A DNA stretch of 35,827 bases from Candidatus Dojkabacteria bacterium (GCA_003554185.1 PWFU01000072.1:1-35827), one strand, 5' to 3'. Positions 23,785 through 33,691 are shown, counted from the stretch's first letter. Made by a program: numbers and translations. The notes: generated by a model from the sequence alone, not told the origin.

Positions 23785-24843
23785 ATGAAGATAGCAATTA
23801 TTGGAGGATTTCTAGGAAGTGGAAAAACAACATCCATTATTGAACTTGGAAGATATTTAAGTGAAAATAACCATAAGATTGCTATTTTAGTAAACGAAAT
23901 TGGTGAAATTGGGCTTGATGGTGATACAATCTCAGGTTCAGGTATTCAAACTAAAGAGCTCACTAGCGGTTGCATTTGCTGTTCTCTAAAAATCGATCTA
24001 GAAATTACATTAAATTCACTTATAGAGGATTTTTCTCCTGACATCGTACTTATTGAACCTACAGGAATTGCTTTTCCTGGCCAAATAAAAGAAGATATAT
24101 CATCAATGGATTGTTCCACAAATTTCAGCTTTGCTCCTATTATTTGTCTTGTGGATGGAAACAGATTTAGCACTGAATTTAGCCAAATTCCAAAGTTTGT
24201 TGTTACTCAGTTAGAAGAGTCAGAAGTAATTGGAATTAATAAGATTGACGTTACACCTATAGATAAAATACAAGAAACCATTGAAAGAATTGCTGATATT
24301 AATAGCACTGCCAAAATAATTCCTTTTACAGCTAGAAAGAATGATGATAAGTTCAAGCTTGTGTTTAACAATATATTTGAAGAAAGTGATCAAAGAAAAG
24401 AACTTGAATCTCTTAATTCTATTGAAATGTCGAAGATATCTACTTTTTCTGTGAATTTAGCTCTAGATGATTTTTCTATGAATGAAAGTGACTGCAAAGA
24501 GCTATTAGGTGAAATTCTTATTTCAGTTAAAGAGAAAGTAGTTAGTGTTAGCCCATACTTCATTGGTCATATAAAAGCAGTTATTAGTCTACCTGGTAGC
24601 ATTATAAAGGTGAGCCTTACATCATTTGAAGAAGAACCAGAAATTTCAATATTTGAAAGTAATGAGGATAAAAGCCAAAATTTAAAGATTTTAGTAGCAG
24701 TAACAGGTATAAAGCCTGAAGAACTAAAAAATTTAGCTGAAGACACCATACACAAAACTTTGAACTATAATTCAATTGGCTTTCATCAAGTTGAAAGTCA
24801 TCTAGATAGGAGTAACTTTACACCAAAATCAGAGTTTAAATAG
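23785..24843 (+). CDS. COG0523 GTPase (CobW/ZNG-type metallochaperone)
   Basis: This 352-residue G3E GTPase has P-loop GGFLGSGKTT (7-16), the metal-binding GCICCSL motif (C63, C65, C66), EPTG (91-94) and NKID (152-155). COG0523 proteins deliver zinc, cobalt or iron to client enzymes, with GTP hydrolysis driving transfer. ATG 23785 was chosen because GGTGAT (23775-23780) lies four bases before it. The usual His-rich stretch is not seen. The C-terminal half diverges from bacterial CobW. Its divergent neighbour is a predicted zinc-dependent methyltransferase, which makes that protein a plausible client (inference). A 6-bp hairpin directly follows the stop. Confidence 0.87.
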   Translation: MKIAIIGGFLGSGKTTSIIELGRYLSENNHKIAILVNEIGEIGLDGDTISGSGIQTKELTSGCICCSLKIDLEITLNSLIEDFSPDIVLIEPTGIAFPGQIKEDISSMDCSTNFSFAPIICLVDGNRFSTEFSQIPKFVVTQLEESEVIGINKIDVTPIDKIQETIERIADINSTAKIIPFTARKNDDKFKLVFNNIFEESDQRKELESLNSIEMSKISTFSVNLALDDFSMNESDCKELLGEILISVKEKVVSVSPYFIGHIKAVISLPGSIIKVSLTSFEEEPEISIFESNEDKSQNLKILVAVTGIKPEELKNLAEDTIHKTLNYNSIGFHQVESHLDRSNFTPKSEFK

Positions 24844-24858
24844 AGTAACTTTGTTACT
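24844..24858. terminator. Hairpin directly after the COG0523 GTPase stop codon
   Basis: AGTAAC (24844-24849) and GTTACT (24853-24858) form a perfect 6-bp stem with a 3-base loop, followed by T-containing AT-rich sequence. Its position suggests transcript end formation. Confidence 0.45.
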
Positions 24859-25181
24859 TTAAAACCTTTTCAATAGGAAGTAGAAATATTTTTTGTAAAT
24901 AGTTAGCTAAGCCTGGCATAAAAAAACTATAAAGGGGTCTTATTTGGTAAAAAATTCAATTGTTTAGAAGAAATTCATTCCTTTTTTACTTATTTTAAGC
25001 AAAAAAGGTTTAAGAAATGAACTATAAATATAACAGTAAGAGCCAACAAGGTTGGAGTGGTATAGAAGCATAATAAAAGTGACGTGTGTTTTAAATATAA
25101 TTAGTTCGTATATAGTAAAACAATCAGTTTAGAGAAATTTCATCAAAATTGATTAAATTAAAATTCTAAGGAACTGGTATT
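24859..25181. other. Intergenic region before the Hsp20-like gene
   Basis: No gene is visible. A second inverted repeat, CCTTTTTT (24980-24987) and AAAAAAGG (25001-25008), may be a terminator-like element. TATA-like sequences lie at about 25020-25032 and 25108-25117, the latter better placed for the Hsp20-like gene. An AAGGA purine run lies ten bases before its ATG. Confidence 0.4.
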
Positions 25182-25688
25182 ATGGTAGATAAAAGACGCA
25201 GACCTTTTGACGAAAATGGCAATAATTTTGGTGGAGAACATATTGAAAATATTGAACAATTAATTAACTACATTTCCACTATCTTTGAAGATAATTCAAA
25301 TGGACCACCAGATAAACCTTTAGTATATGGATTTACAATTATACAAACTCCAGGGAAAAAGCCAGAAATACTCGGGTTTAAAGGAGCATTACCTGATTTA
25401 ACTAAAATTCAAGGAAGTCAGCAGATTTGGATAGGTCAAAAAGAGCCTTATGTTGACATAATCGAAGATGATAATAATCTATATGTACTGATAGATATTG
25501 GAACAGAAGAACTTAATTTAGATTATTCTCTTAATGAGGATAGAATTGAATTAGTTTCATTTGAAGAACATTCCAATTATAGAAAAGAAATAGAGTTACC
25601 TAGAAAAATAAATCCTGACAGCTTATCTGAAACCTTCAAAAATGGGGTGCTAGAGATTACTCTTGAAATTAGTGAGAATACCTATTAG
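25182..25688 (+). CDS. Hsp20/alpha-crystallin-like protein
   Basis: This 168-residue protein has a beta-rich C-terminal alpha-crystallin domain (about 85-165). The domain starts at PYVDIIEDDNNLYVLIDI and ends with FKNGVLEITLEI, the conserved small heat-shock core pattern. The N-terminal half contains a charged stretch, an IENIEQLINYISTIFED helix and VYGFTIIQTPGKKPEI, which resembles archaeal Hsp20 relatives including GvpH-type proteins. The IxI tail that drives oligomer assembly in many small heat-shock proteins is not obvious. It is monocistronic. Confidence 0.75.
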   Translation: MVDKRRRPFDENGNNFGGEHIENIEQLINYISTIFEDNSNGPPDKPLVYGFTIIQTPGKKPEILGFKGALPDLTKIQGSQQIWIGQKEPYVDIIEDDNNLYVLIDIGTEELNLDYSLNEDRIELVSFEEHSNYRKEIELPRKINPDSLSETFKNGVLEITLEISENTY

Positions 25689-25744
25689 CTTTTTTACTAA
25701 AAGTATTTTAGTTTGTAATAGGAGCATATATCATATCAATATAT

Positions 25745-27448
25745 TTACATAGATTCAGGTGCTTCTATTCCCAACATTTCTAAGGATATAAACAAAACGG
25801 TTTTCGCAGAATCAACTAACATAAGTCTATTGATTCTAATTTGTTCATTTTCTTCTGCAATAACAGGTACAAATCTATAAAACTGATTAAATGCATCAGC
25901 TATTTCTCTTGCATATATTGCTATAATATTAGGCTTTAGTTCGATCGAAGACTTTTCTATATAGTAATCAAGCATAGACATTTTCTTTATGAGTTCTATT
26001 TCAGAGTCTTCAACTATCAGTGAAGGGTCTAAGTTTCCACTATGTATCAAAAAACCCTCATTTCTAGCTTTTTTAAGTATGTTACATGCACGGGCATAAG
26101 AATATTGTACATATGGACCACCTTGTTTTTCAAAGTCTAAAGATGATTTCCAATCAAAAACTGTAGATTTTTCTGGTGATACTTTTACAATATCATATCT
26201 TATTGCAGCAATACTTACCATCCTGGAAACATTGTTTTTGAACTCTTTTGACATATTAGGTCTTCTTTTTTCAACTTCTTTGTAGGCTTGCTCTTGAACC
26301 TTTTCTATTAAATCATCAGCTGTTATGAATTTTCCTTTTCTAGTACTCATAGAGCCTTCTGGTAAAGAAACAAACTCAAAAATAATAATCTCTGGTTCAG
26401 GTTCTTTAATTAATTTTAAAGTTCTTTGTAATTGAGAAGAAATAAGCTTATGGTCAGCACCTAGTACATCAATCATCCTATCAGAATCTTTTCCTTTCCA
26501 TGAATGATATGCTAAATCCCTAGTTGTATAAAGTGAAGTGCCATCTGAACGTTGTATAACTAAGTTTTTATCAAAACCAAATTCTTCAAGATTGAGAATT
26601 AAAGCTCCATTTTCAGTGAAGGTCTTACCACAATCCTTTATTTTACTAACAATATCATTTACGCTTCCTGATCTGACAAATAAAGCCTCTTTAACATATT
26701 CATCATGCCAAATATTCATTAATGACAAAGTTTCTGTTATACCTTTTATTGCATGATCAACCGCAGTATCAAATTCATTAATTGTTCTGATATCTCCTTT
26801 TTCAACAGATTGCATCAATTCATCTATTTCTTTTCTTTTTTCTAAATCAGCTTCAATTTCTGAATTAGCCTTTATATAAATATCTGCAATTGCATGGTCT
26901 GATTTTTTAGAATGATCTAGCTCAAATCTTGACAAACCCCATGAAACAATAGCAATTTGTCTACCCATATCATTCACATAATAGTGAGTTGTAACATCAT
27001 ATCCAGCATGTACCAATATTCTTTTTAAAGTATCACCTATAATTGAATTTCTAATATGACCAACATGGAGAGGACCATTCGGATTTGCTGAAGTATGTTC
27101 TAAAACTATTCTACCGTTAAAAAAACCTCCACCAAAAGAATTGCTATTATCTTTTATACTAGATATTGTGTCATTTAAATATTTTGTACCTACAAATGCG
27201 TTGATATAGGGACCTTCACATTCAATCTTTTCAACATAAGAATCATTAGGAATGGTACACCTATCAACAATACTTGATGCTATTTCATTGGGATTCTTTT
27301 TTAGAATAGAGGATAACTTGAACGATAAATTTGAAGAAATATCAGCATGTTGAGATGGGATGAAATCATATTCATCGATATTAATTTCATAAGATCTCAG
27401 TGCTGTATCAATTATAGACTTTACTTGTTCTCTAAATGTTAAAAACAA
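25745..27448 (-). CDS. argS: Arginyl-tRNA synthetase
   Basis: This 567-residue class I synthetase charges tRNA-Arg. It has the N-terminal Add-1 domain, the HIGH-type motif HVGHIRN (128-134) after SANPNGPLHVG, and a KMSKS-equivalent stretch GSMSTRKGKF. A C-terminal helical DALR anticodon-binding domain contains AREIADAFNQFYR. The start is TTG 27448, supported by AGGTGAT just upstream (short 3-base spacing) and the conserved N-terminal MFLTFREQV. It follows the aRF1 gene by 23 bp on the same strand and is probably co-transcribed with it. Confidence 0.95.
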   Translation of the reverse strand: MFLTFREQVKSIIDTALRSYEINIDEYDFIPSQHADISSNLSFKLSSILKKNPNEIASSIVDRCTIPNDSYVEKIECEGPYINAFVGTKYLNDTISSIKDNSNSFGGGFFNGRIVLEHTSANPNGPLHVGHIRNSIIGDTLKRILVHAGYDVTTHYYVNDMGRQIAIVSWGLSRFELDHSKKSDHAIADIYIKANSEIEADLEKRKEIDELMQSVEKGDIRTINEFDTAVDHAIKGITETLSLMNIWHDEYVKEALFVRSGSVNDIVSKIKDCGKTFTENGALILNLEEFGFDKNLVIQRSDGTSLYTTRDLAYHSWKGKDSDRMIDVLGADHKLISSQLQRTLKLIKEPEPEIIIFEFVSLPEGSMSTRKGKFITADDLIEKVQEQAYKEVEKRRPNMSKEFKNNVSRMVSIAAIRYDIVKVSPEKSTVFDWKSSLDFEKQGGPYVQYSYARACNILKKARNEGFLIHSGNLDPSLIVEDSEIELIKKMSMLDYYIEKSSIELKPNIIAIYAREIADAFNQFYRFVPVIAEENEQIRINRLMLVDSAKTVLFISLEMLGIEAPESM

Positions 27449-27471
27449 AAAATCACCTGGTTTTAATAAAT

Positions 27472-28731
27472 TTAAATACCGGTACTAAATCTCAAGATGG
27501 CAGCTAGGCCACCAAATGCATTCATAAGTTGAGATCCTTCCTCAAACTCAGTGGAAATGAATTTTACTTCTGTGCCCATTTGATCAGCTAAGTTAGAAAG
27601 TTCTTCAACAATGTCGACTTTTTCTCTAATTTCAATAGGTGATCCGCAGTTTGGACAATTATTACTGGCATCTGATTCTTGTGATGTGAGCTCACCCGCA
27701 CGAAGTTGTAATGTGTACTTATTTTGGTAGCTACAGGAACTGCAATTGACTACAATTCGTTCGGCTCTTAAATCTTCAGAAATTAGTAAAGTTTTAACTG
27801 AGCCTATCTCAAGATTTTTCCTGACGTTTTCTTCTCCATATGCTGCTTTTTCTGATTCAGATACGAGTTCTCCAAAAAATTTTTCCATTGCTCTTTTTTC
27901 TTCCATTAAGTCAATGTCGTAAAGACGTTCACTAGCCGCATTTACAAGTTCTGATAATCCTGACTCATCTGTGTAAGCAACATCAAAAAGGCCTGCTTTT
28001 TTCTTTTCTAACTCATGGTGGAGGTATTCGCCTGAATCAAACTCTTCTTTTGTAGGAGAGGGACCTCCTATAAGAATTCCAGCCAGATCACTTAACTCCA
28101 CCGACATAAAGATTTCGCTTGCAGCTTCGCCTATTTTCTTATAAAAATCATTTATAGCAATTAATCTTAACTGCTGGAATCGTTGAGCACTTTGACCCCC
28201 TTTTCTTTGCTTACCAGGAACTGTTGAAGTTAAATGTCTATAAGGTTCTATTCTTTTTCCTACTAATAATCCAATAGTTGCTTCTCTCCTATCAAGAACT
28301 AAAAGACCATATGTTTTAGTCTCTTTCAGCATAGCTTCGAGCGGTTCTAAGAAAAATCTTGAATCACAATGATACCTATATGTGATAATTTGTTGAGGTG
28401 GTTCTATTATAGTAGTTTCCATATTGGTCTTATTGGCTCCAATATCAACAGCTCCAGTAAAATATACAATACCATTTTCTGGAACTTCTTCCAAATATTT
28501 CAACCTTGATAGGAGAGAATCTAATGCACCTTGAACATTAGTCTTTGTCACTTTTGATTTAATATTTGAAGCTTGTCCATGCTCTACTTTAAGTTGTGAA
28601 ACTACATCTGAAATTTGTTTATCAGGAGGAATATATAAAGAAACTAATTCAGTGCCTCTACCTTTTTTTGACTTTAGTTGCTCTAATTTTCTTTTGAACT
28701 CATACTTCTTCTGTGCAGATTGTTCTGACAT
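27472..28731 (-). CDS. prf1: Peptide chain release factor aRF1
   Basis: This archaeal class 1 release factor recognises all three stop codons and triggers peptide release. The 419-residue protein shows the NIKS stop-codon motif (56-59) and the GGQ hydrolysis motif in GKQRKGGQSAQRF (178-180). A zinc-finger-like mini-domain lies in domain 3, with a CSSC pair and CPNC. I chose the ATG at 28731 (MSEQSAQKKYEF) rather than the frame start seven codons upstream, because GGAG lies ten bases before it and the family usually starts there. It is the first gene of a unit with argS. Confidence 0.95.
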   Translation of the reverse strand: MSEQSAQKKYEFKRKLEQLKSKKGRGTELVSLYIPPDKQISDVVSQLKVEHGQASNIKSKVTKTNVQGALDSLLSRLKYLEEVPENGIVYFTGAVDIGANKTNMETTIIEPPQQIITYRYHCDSRFFLEPLEAMLKETKTYGLLVLDRREATIGLLVGKRIEPYRHLTSTVPGKQRKGGQSAQRFQQLRLIAINDFYKKIGEAASEIFMSVELSDLAGILIGGPSPTKEEFDSGEYLHHELEKKKAGLFDVAYTDESGLSELVNAASERLYDIDLMEEKRAMEKFFGELVSESEKAAYGEENVRKNLEIGSVKTLLISEDLRAERIVVNCSSCSYQNKYTLQLRAGELTSQESDASNNCPNCGSPIEIREKVDIVEELSNLADQMGTEVKFISTEFEEGSQLMNAFGGLAAILRFSTGI

Positions 28732-28891
28732 TTTAATAGTACTCCATAGCAAAAATCTTCATATAAAAACACTTCATAGATTCACAGTACAATTTCTTTA
28801 GGACTCTAAACTTAAATTTTATCTATACATATTAGTTTCTAGTTTATAATAGTAGCGTCAAATGTTACATATAATGTTCAAAAATAACTCT

Positions 28892-29833
28892 TTAAATAAA
28901 AAAATTATTTATTTGAGTATTTCCATTTTTTGCTAGTAGTACAACCCTACTTGTTTCAACGTTATCTATAACAATATAATCTAACTGATTGGCTAATTCT
29001 TTTGAAAAATTAAGGATTTCTTCATTACTAGGCATAGATTCTCTAGGAAGCCTCTTTCTAGAAAAACCAAGATGCATATATGCCTTTACCTCAACGTAAT
29101 CAGGATCTGCTTGGGAAATCAATTTAGCATATAAAGAAGGATTAAATATATTCAAATTTTTAATTAATGTTAATCTTATAGCTTTTCTACCTTTCTTTTT
29201 TTTCATCTTAGCAAGAGATTCATTTATTTTATCCCAAAATCCATTTGAACAAGGGGAACAAACTTTATGATAAGTACTCACATCAGGAGCATCCAAACTC
29301 ATATACAATTGAGTTGGGTTTAACTCATCTATCATATCTGGGTTTGTTCCATTTGTGACTACAAAAGTAGTTATTTTTCTTTGTTTAAACTCTTCTACCA
29401 ATTGAGGTAAATATGGATAAATAGTTGGTTCACCGGCTAATGATATAGCCACGTGTTTTGGAGTATTAGCTTCTACCCACAAATTTCTCTTACCCGATCC
29501 CCCATAACCTGATATAAGTTTGCGATGTGAAGCTATGGATTTTTCAACTATATCTAATGGAGAATCCCATTTTTTAGGATATTCAATTTTGGTTTCAGTT
29601 GGTCTCCAGCAATGAAGACACTTTTGATTACAAATGAGAGTCGGACTCATTTGCATGCATTGATGCGATTGTATTCCATAAAATTTAGATTTATAGCAAT
29701 CCCCTTCACCTTTAATACTACGGCCTACCCAAAGACATGTCTTTACAGCTGAATGAGTTCCAGCAAGTAAGTATCCTTGTTTTTTCAAAAGTAAATTAAA
29801 GTCTAAGTCTGAAGATTTATCTGTTTTTTCCAT
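28892..29833 (-). CDS. taw1: tRNA 4-demethylwyosine synthase (TYW1/Taw1)
   Basis: This radical SAM enzyme builds the tricyclic 4-demethylwyosine base at G37 of tRNA-Phe from N1-methylguanosine and pyruvate. The 313-residue protein has the radical SAM cluster CNQKCLHC (C68, C72, C75). It also has the second-cluster cysteines C33, C46 and C59, whose 13-residue spacing equals that of the Pyrococcus enzyme (C26, C39, C52). CWRPTE follows the first cluster as in other archaeal homologues. It lies 35 bp downstream of the DP1 gene on the same strand. Confidence 0.93.
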   Translation of the reverse strand: MEKTDKSSDLDFNLLLKKQGYLLAGTHSAVKTCLWVGRSIKGEGDCYKSKFYGIQSHQCMQMSPTLICNQKCLHCWRPTETKIEYPKKWDSPLDIVEKSIASHRKLISGYGGSGKRNLWVEANTPKHVAISLAGEPTIYPYLPQLVEEFKQRKITTFVVTNGTNPDMIDELNPTQLYMSLDAPDVSTYHKVCSPCSNGFWDKINESLAKMKKKKGRKAIRLTLIKNLNIFNPSLYAKLISQADPDYVEVKAYMHLGFSRKRLPRESMPSNEEILNFSKELANQLDYIVIDNVETSRVVLLAKNGNTQINNFFI

Positions 29834-29868
29834 TAAGATTCAACTGCTTAAATTTGAATTATGTTAAT

Positions 29869-31407
29869 TTAATTAAAGTTTAATATACTGGTTTTAAAAC
29901 TAGATAGGTCCACAATTGGAACTTTAGCGGGATCTGGTACAAGATTAACTCTCTTTTGAAACTCAGTTTGATCCTGCCATGTTCCCGAATTTATTAATAG
30001 TACATTTCGGTATACTTCTGCACCTATTGTATGTACATGGCCACAATGCACTATGTCAGGAACATGATCAATTACAAAGTGGTCATTTTTTTCAGGAGCT
30101 ATTGAAACGCGACTGCCATATATCGGAGATATATGTCTCCGTCTCATCATTTCAACCATTGCTTTTGTAGGTTCTTGATATGAAACCCCTGGAATCGATG
30201 CCACTAAGTCATCAATAGAACGTCCATGATACATAAGTACTTTTACACCCTCAAGACTTAAGTATGCAGGATTACCAACAAACAATATATTTTCTGGAAA
30301 ATATTGTCTTATTTTTTCTGGTAACTTTGGTTGGGGTTCTGCCTGTCTAACTGCATCATGATTACCTGGGCTAATTATTATTTGAATATGTTCAGGAATT
30401 TGGCTAAAATATTCTCCTGCTTTTTTATACTGCTCATAAACATCTTTTATTGAAAGTTCATTTTCTTGTCCTGGATAAATGCCAATACCATCTACTACAT
30501 CCCCAGCTACTAACACATATCTTATGCTATTTGATATCTGTCGTAATTTTGGATCATTTGATTCACCTCTTAAAAAGGATAAGAATTTTTCCCATTGGTG
30601 CTCAAGAAACGTAGAACTCCCAACATGTACATCTGAAATAAAGACTGCTTTCCCAGTAGTCCAATTATTTGAACAGCTAACATTTGGCAAGTCAGGAAAC
30701 ATTAATTTATTAGCTATAAGCAAATTACCATCATTAGTCAAGACACCAGTAACAGCTATTACTTCATCTAATATTAGCTTGCAAGATAAGGCAAATAACT
30801 CTTTGTCCTTATTACTAACTAAAAATAAAAAAGTGCCTGTAGTATCTTCAATTTCCACTAATTTATGTCCATTTGAAGTTGTTCTTATAGATGAAACCAT
30901 ACCAATTAGAGATATTTCTTCATATTGTGAATTCCTTAAAGACCCCGATTTGTATTTTAGTAAACTTTCAATTGGTCTCGAATTCACCCTTCCCCTTATA
31001 ATATCACTTAATTTATTATATCTATCTCTAAAATACTGAACAAATTCCATATATTCTCCAATACACGTAGATTTATCACTAATATCAAAAAGAACTTCAA
31101 CTGAATTAGTATGACCATTATTTTCTAGAGGTAATTTCATATCACGAGTAGGGGATTTTTTAAATTCTATATATTTAGTTTCAATTTGTAACTTATCAGA
31201 AAGAAGGTCACTATCTTTATTACATATATGTTCACATTCTTTCAGGTTCAAATGCTCCACATCAATAACTAGAACGGATTTATCTATTTTTGATAATATG
31301 TGCTTGGTAAGTTTCTCAGGTTGTTCATGAGAAGCAATTAAATCAAGCGCTTCTGGAGTAATCTGGTAACCAGCTTCTATTATTTCTGTCAAAAGTTTTA
31401 TTTTCAT
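29869..31407 (-). CDS. polB: DNA polymerase D small subunit DP1
   Basis: This is the 3'-5' exonuclease subunit of the euryarchaeal replicative polymerase PolD. The 512-residue protein has an N-terminal helical domain and an OB fold (about 165-240). The calcineurin-like nuclease domain carries the metal motifs FISDVHVG (D259, H261), AGDVVDG (D303), SPGNHD (N349, H350), MYHGRSIDD and HCGHVHT (H457, H459). All catalytic residues appear intact. It sits about 2 kb from the origin with cdc6, a placement seen in other methanogens. No ribosome-binding site is obvious. Confidence 0.95.
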   Translation of the reverse strand: MKIKLLTEIIEAGYQITPEALDLIASHEQPEKLTKHILSKIDKSVLVIDVEHLNLKECEHICNKDSDLLSDKLQIETKYIEFKKSPTRDMKLPLENNGHTNSVEVLFDISDKSTCIGEYMEFVQYFRDRYNKLSDIIRGRVNSRPIESLLKYKSGSLRNSQYEEISLIGMVSSIRTTSNGHKLVEIEDTTGTFLFLVSNKDKELFALSCKLILDEVIAVTGVLTNDGNLLIANKLMFPDLPNVSCSNNWTTGKAVFISDVHVGSSTFLEHQWEKFLSFLRGESNDPKLRQISNSIRYVLVAGDVVDGIGIYPGQENELSIKDVYEQYKKAGEYFSQIPEHIQIIISPGNHDAVRQAEPQPKLPEKIRQYFPENILFVGNPAYLSLEGVKVLMYHGRSIDDLVASIPGVSYQEPTKAMVEMMRRRHISPIYGSRVSIAPEKNDHFVIDHVPDIVHCGHVHTIGAEVYRNVLLINSGTWQDQTEFQKRVNLVPDPAKVPIVDLSSFKTSILNFN

Positions 31408-31636
31408 TTTAAAACCAAAGAAATAGTTAGTAAAACATTATTTATCCATTTATTATTCAAACGATTTGTATACTAAAACAAACAACGTTTAGTACAGATA
31501 TCTTTCAACTTTAAAATCATAAAAATATAAGTTGAATTGTATCCTTTTTAAAAATACTCATACATTGATTCTAATTAAGTAAAATAAGATTTAAGTTTTT
31601 GGTTCATAATAAAATTGAATCATTTATATTTAAAGA

Positions 31637-31650
31637 ATATATATATATAA
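31637..31650 (+). promoter_or_regulatory. TATA box of the signal peptidase gene
   Basis: An alternating AT tract ending in ATATATAA lies 28 bp before the ATG at 31679, the usual distance for a nearly leaderless archaeal transcript. Confidence 0.45.
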
Positions 31651-31678
31651 GAAATAAGTCTATTATAGTTTGCATTTC

Positions 31679-32227
31679 ATGTCTATAAAAAAATTATTAA
31701 AAGATTATTTAAACAGCGAAAATTTTTGGATTTCTTTGAGTAGAGATTTAATTTCAATTATATTGTTAATTGGATTATTCTTAATTTTATCTCAAATCAT
31801 ATTTGGCATGTGGACACCCATGGTAGCAGTTGAATCAGGAAGCATGGAACCAAACTTAAATGTAGGAGATATTGTTTTTATACAAAGTATAGATAGAGTT
31901 GAAATTGAAACAAAATACGACGAAAAATATCAATCTTTTAATGAATATGGGCATATTATTTTGTATAAACCTTTTGGAAAGGAAGAGAAAACACCAATAA
32001 TACACCGTGCAATGTATCATGTTGAAAAAGGTGAACCAATGTGGGAAAATGGTCCAGAAGCGCCACATAATGGATATATAACAAAAGGCGATAACCCAAT
32101 AACAAATAGACACCTAGATCAACAAGGAAGTATTAGTTATAATGAGCCTATAAAGGAAGAATGGATTATAGGTGTAGCTAAATATCGTATTCCATATATT
32201 GGCCACATTAGACTTTTATTTAATTGA
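31679..32227 (+). CDS. Signal peptidase I, archaeal S26B type
   Basis: This membrane-anchored protease removes signal peptides from secreted proteins. The 182-residue protein has one N-terminal transmembrane segment (about 23-46, ISIILLIGLFLILSQIIFGMW). Next come the catalytic Ser55 in VESGSMEPNL, His108 in IIHRAMY, which replaces the bacterial Lys as in ER-type enzymes, and Asp137 in TKGDNP. The frame extends to TTG 31670, but ATG 31679 fits the TATA spacing. It is transcribed against its neighbours, between DP1 and cdc6, and ends 32 bp from the cdc6 stop. Confidence 0.9.
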   Translation: MSIKKLLKDYLNSENFWISLSRDLISIILLIGLFLILSQIIFGMWTPMVAVESGSMEPNLNVGDIVFIQSIDRVEIETKYDEKYQSFNEYGHIILYKPFGKEEKTPIIHRAMYHVEKGEPMWENGPEAPHNGYITKGDNPITNRHLDQQGSISYNEPIKEEWIIGVAKYRIPYIGHIRLLFN

Positions 32228-32259
32228 AGTTTAATACAATAAAAATCCATTATTTTAAT

Positions 32260-33495
32260 TTATAATCTCATTTGAGATGTAATCGTTGGTTTGAACCCCG
32301 CCAAACCTTTTAACCTATAATCATCAAGTAAAACATTAATTGTACTTTCAATTGGTACACTCAAAGATATTTCTTTTGTCCTACCATACCTTCCTTTGCT
32401 AACAACCAAAGCATTCAAAATACCAAGCATATCTAGTTCTGACATTAAGTCAGTTACTCTTCTTTGTGTTAAAATATCTAAATCAATATTATAGCACAAT
32501 TGCTTGTAAACATTATAAACTTCACCTGTAGTCACATTTTGATAACCATTATTTCTTAAAAGAACAATACTGTACAAGACTAGTTTGGATTGAGTTGGTA
32601 AAGTTCTTACAACTTCAACTACTCTATCGATTTCAATTCTTTCTTGAGCTTTTCTTACATGTTCTTCTTCAACAATTTGCTTATTATCTCTTTCAGCAAG
32701 TTCTCCAGCAACTCTTAACAAATCAAGAGCTCTTCTAGCATCACCATGTTCTTGGGCCGCAAAAGCTGAACAAAGTGGTATAACCATTGAGTTAAGAACT
32801 CCTTCTTTATATGCTATCTCAGCTCTTTCAATTAAAATATCACTTATCTGTTCAGCGTCATAAGGTGGAAATATAATTTCTTCCTCACCTAATGAGCTTT
32901 TAACCCTTGGATCTAAAAATTCTGTGAATTTAAGGTCATTAGATACGCCTATCATACTTACTTTAGCTTTTTTTAATTCAATATTAATGCGAGATAAGTT
33001 GTAAAGAACATCATCACCTTTCTTGACAAGTTTATCAATCTCATCTAAAACAATAATAACAACTTGATCCTTAGAGTCTATAGCTTCCTTAAATTTAGTA
33101 AATACTTGATCTGTAGGCCATCCTGTCATCGGTATATCTTCACCAAAATGCCTTGCCAAATTAGCAAGTAGACGATATTGTGTGTCAATGACCTCACAAT
33201 TTATATATAAAACAGAACAAAAACAATTTAGACTTTCACTCATTCTTTCAAGTTCAATTCCTACATGGCGAGTACTTGCTGTTTTACCTGTACCAGTTTT
33301 ACCATAAATCAAAATGTTTGAAGGAGTATGTCCCCTTAAAGCAGAAACTAAAATTGTAGCTAGATTATTAATCTGATCATCACGATGAAGCAGAGAATCA
33401 GGAGTATAAGATGGTCTTAATACTTCTTTATTCTTAAAGATTGAATCTTCGTTAAGTAATTTTTTAAATAAGCCATCGAGTGATTTGTTATTCAT
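32260..33495 (-). CDS. cdc6: Origin-recognition protein Cdc6/Orc1
   Basis: This AAA+ initiator binds origin-recognition boxes and loads MCM. The 411-residue protein has Walker A GKTGTGKT (65-72), Walker B VIIVLDEID (D151, E152), sensor 1 near MIGVSND, and the arginine-containing sensor 2 segment GDARRALDLLR. A C-terminal winged helix follows (about 310-411, with TTGEVYNVYKQLC and QRRVTDLMSELDMLG). It is transcribed away from the origin array that lies 119 bp upstream of its ATG. GGGCTGGT just before the ATG may serve as a weak ribosome-binding site. Confidence 0.95.
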   Translation of the reverse strand: MNNKSLDGLFKKLLNEDSIFKNKEVLRPSYTPDSLLHRDDQINNLATILVSALRGHTPSNILIYGKTGTGKTASTRHVGIELERMSESLNCFCSVLYINCEVIDTQYRLLANLARHFGEDIPMTGWPTDQVFTKFKEAIDSKDQVVIIVLDEIDKLVKKGDDVLYNLSRINIELKKAKVSMIGVSNDLKFTEFLDPRVKSSLGEEEIIFPPYDAEQISDILIERAEIAYKEGVLNSMVIPLCSAFAAQEHGDARRALDLLRVAGELAERDNKQIVEEEHVRKAQERIEIDRVVEVVRTLPTQSKLVLYSIVLLRNNGYQNVTTGEVYNVYKQLCYNIDLDILTQRRVTDLMSELDMLGILNALVVSKGRYGRTKEISLSVPIESTINVLLDDYRLKGLAGFKPTITSQMRL

Positions 33496-33613
33496 TTTAA
33501 CCAGCCCTATATTTATAATAGTAAAAGTGATAATTTTTAGTACAAATTCTATGAATATAATTTAGATTTAATCCATTGATTGGAAGTATTTGTAATTAAA
33601 TGTTCGGTTAACA

Positions 33614-33632
33614 CCCCTTTATTTCCACTGGA
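33614..33632 (+). repeat. Origin recognition box 1
   Basis: CCCCTTTATTTCCACTGGA. It is a full match to the local consensus and, with box 4, has the best TTTCCACTGGA core. Confidence 0.85.
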
Positions 33633-33652
33633 GGAAAAGGATATATGGTAAA

Positions 33653-33671
33653 CCCCTTTATTTCAAGTGGA
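33653..33671 (+). repeat. Origin recognition box 2
   Basis: CCCCTTTATTTCAAGTGGA. It lies 39 bp after box 1 in the same orientation and differs at two bases in the core. Confidence 0.8.
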
Positions 33672-33691
33672 GAATATATATACCAGAGAGA

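Noticed and set aside
30479-31039. 186-residue open frame antisense to the DP1 gene
   Set aside because: The DP1 frame on the other strand has intact nuclease motifs across this span; the antisense protein shows no motif and no upstream start signal.
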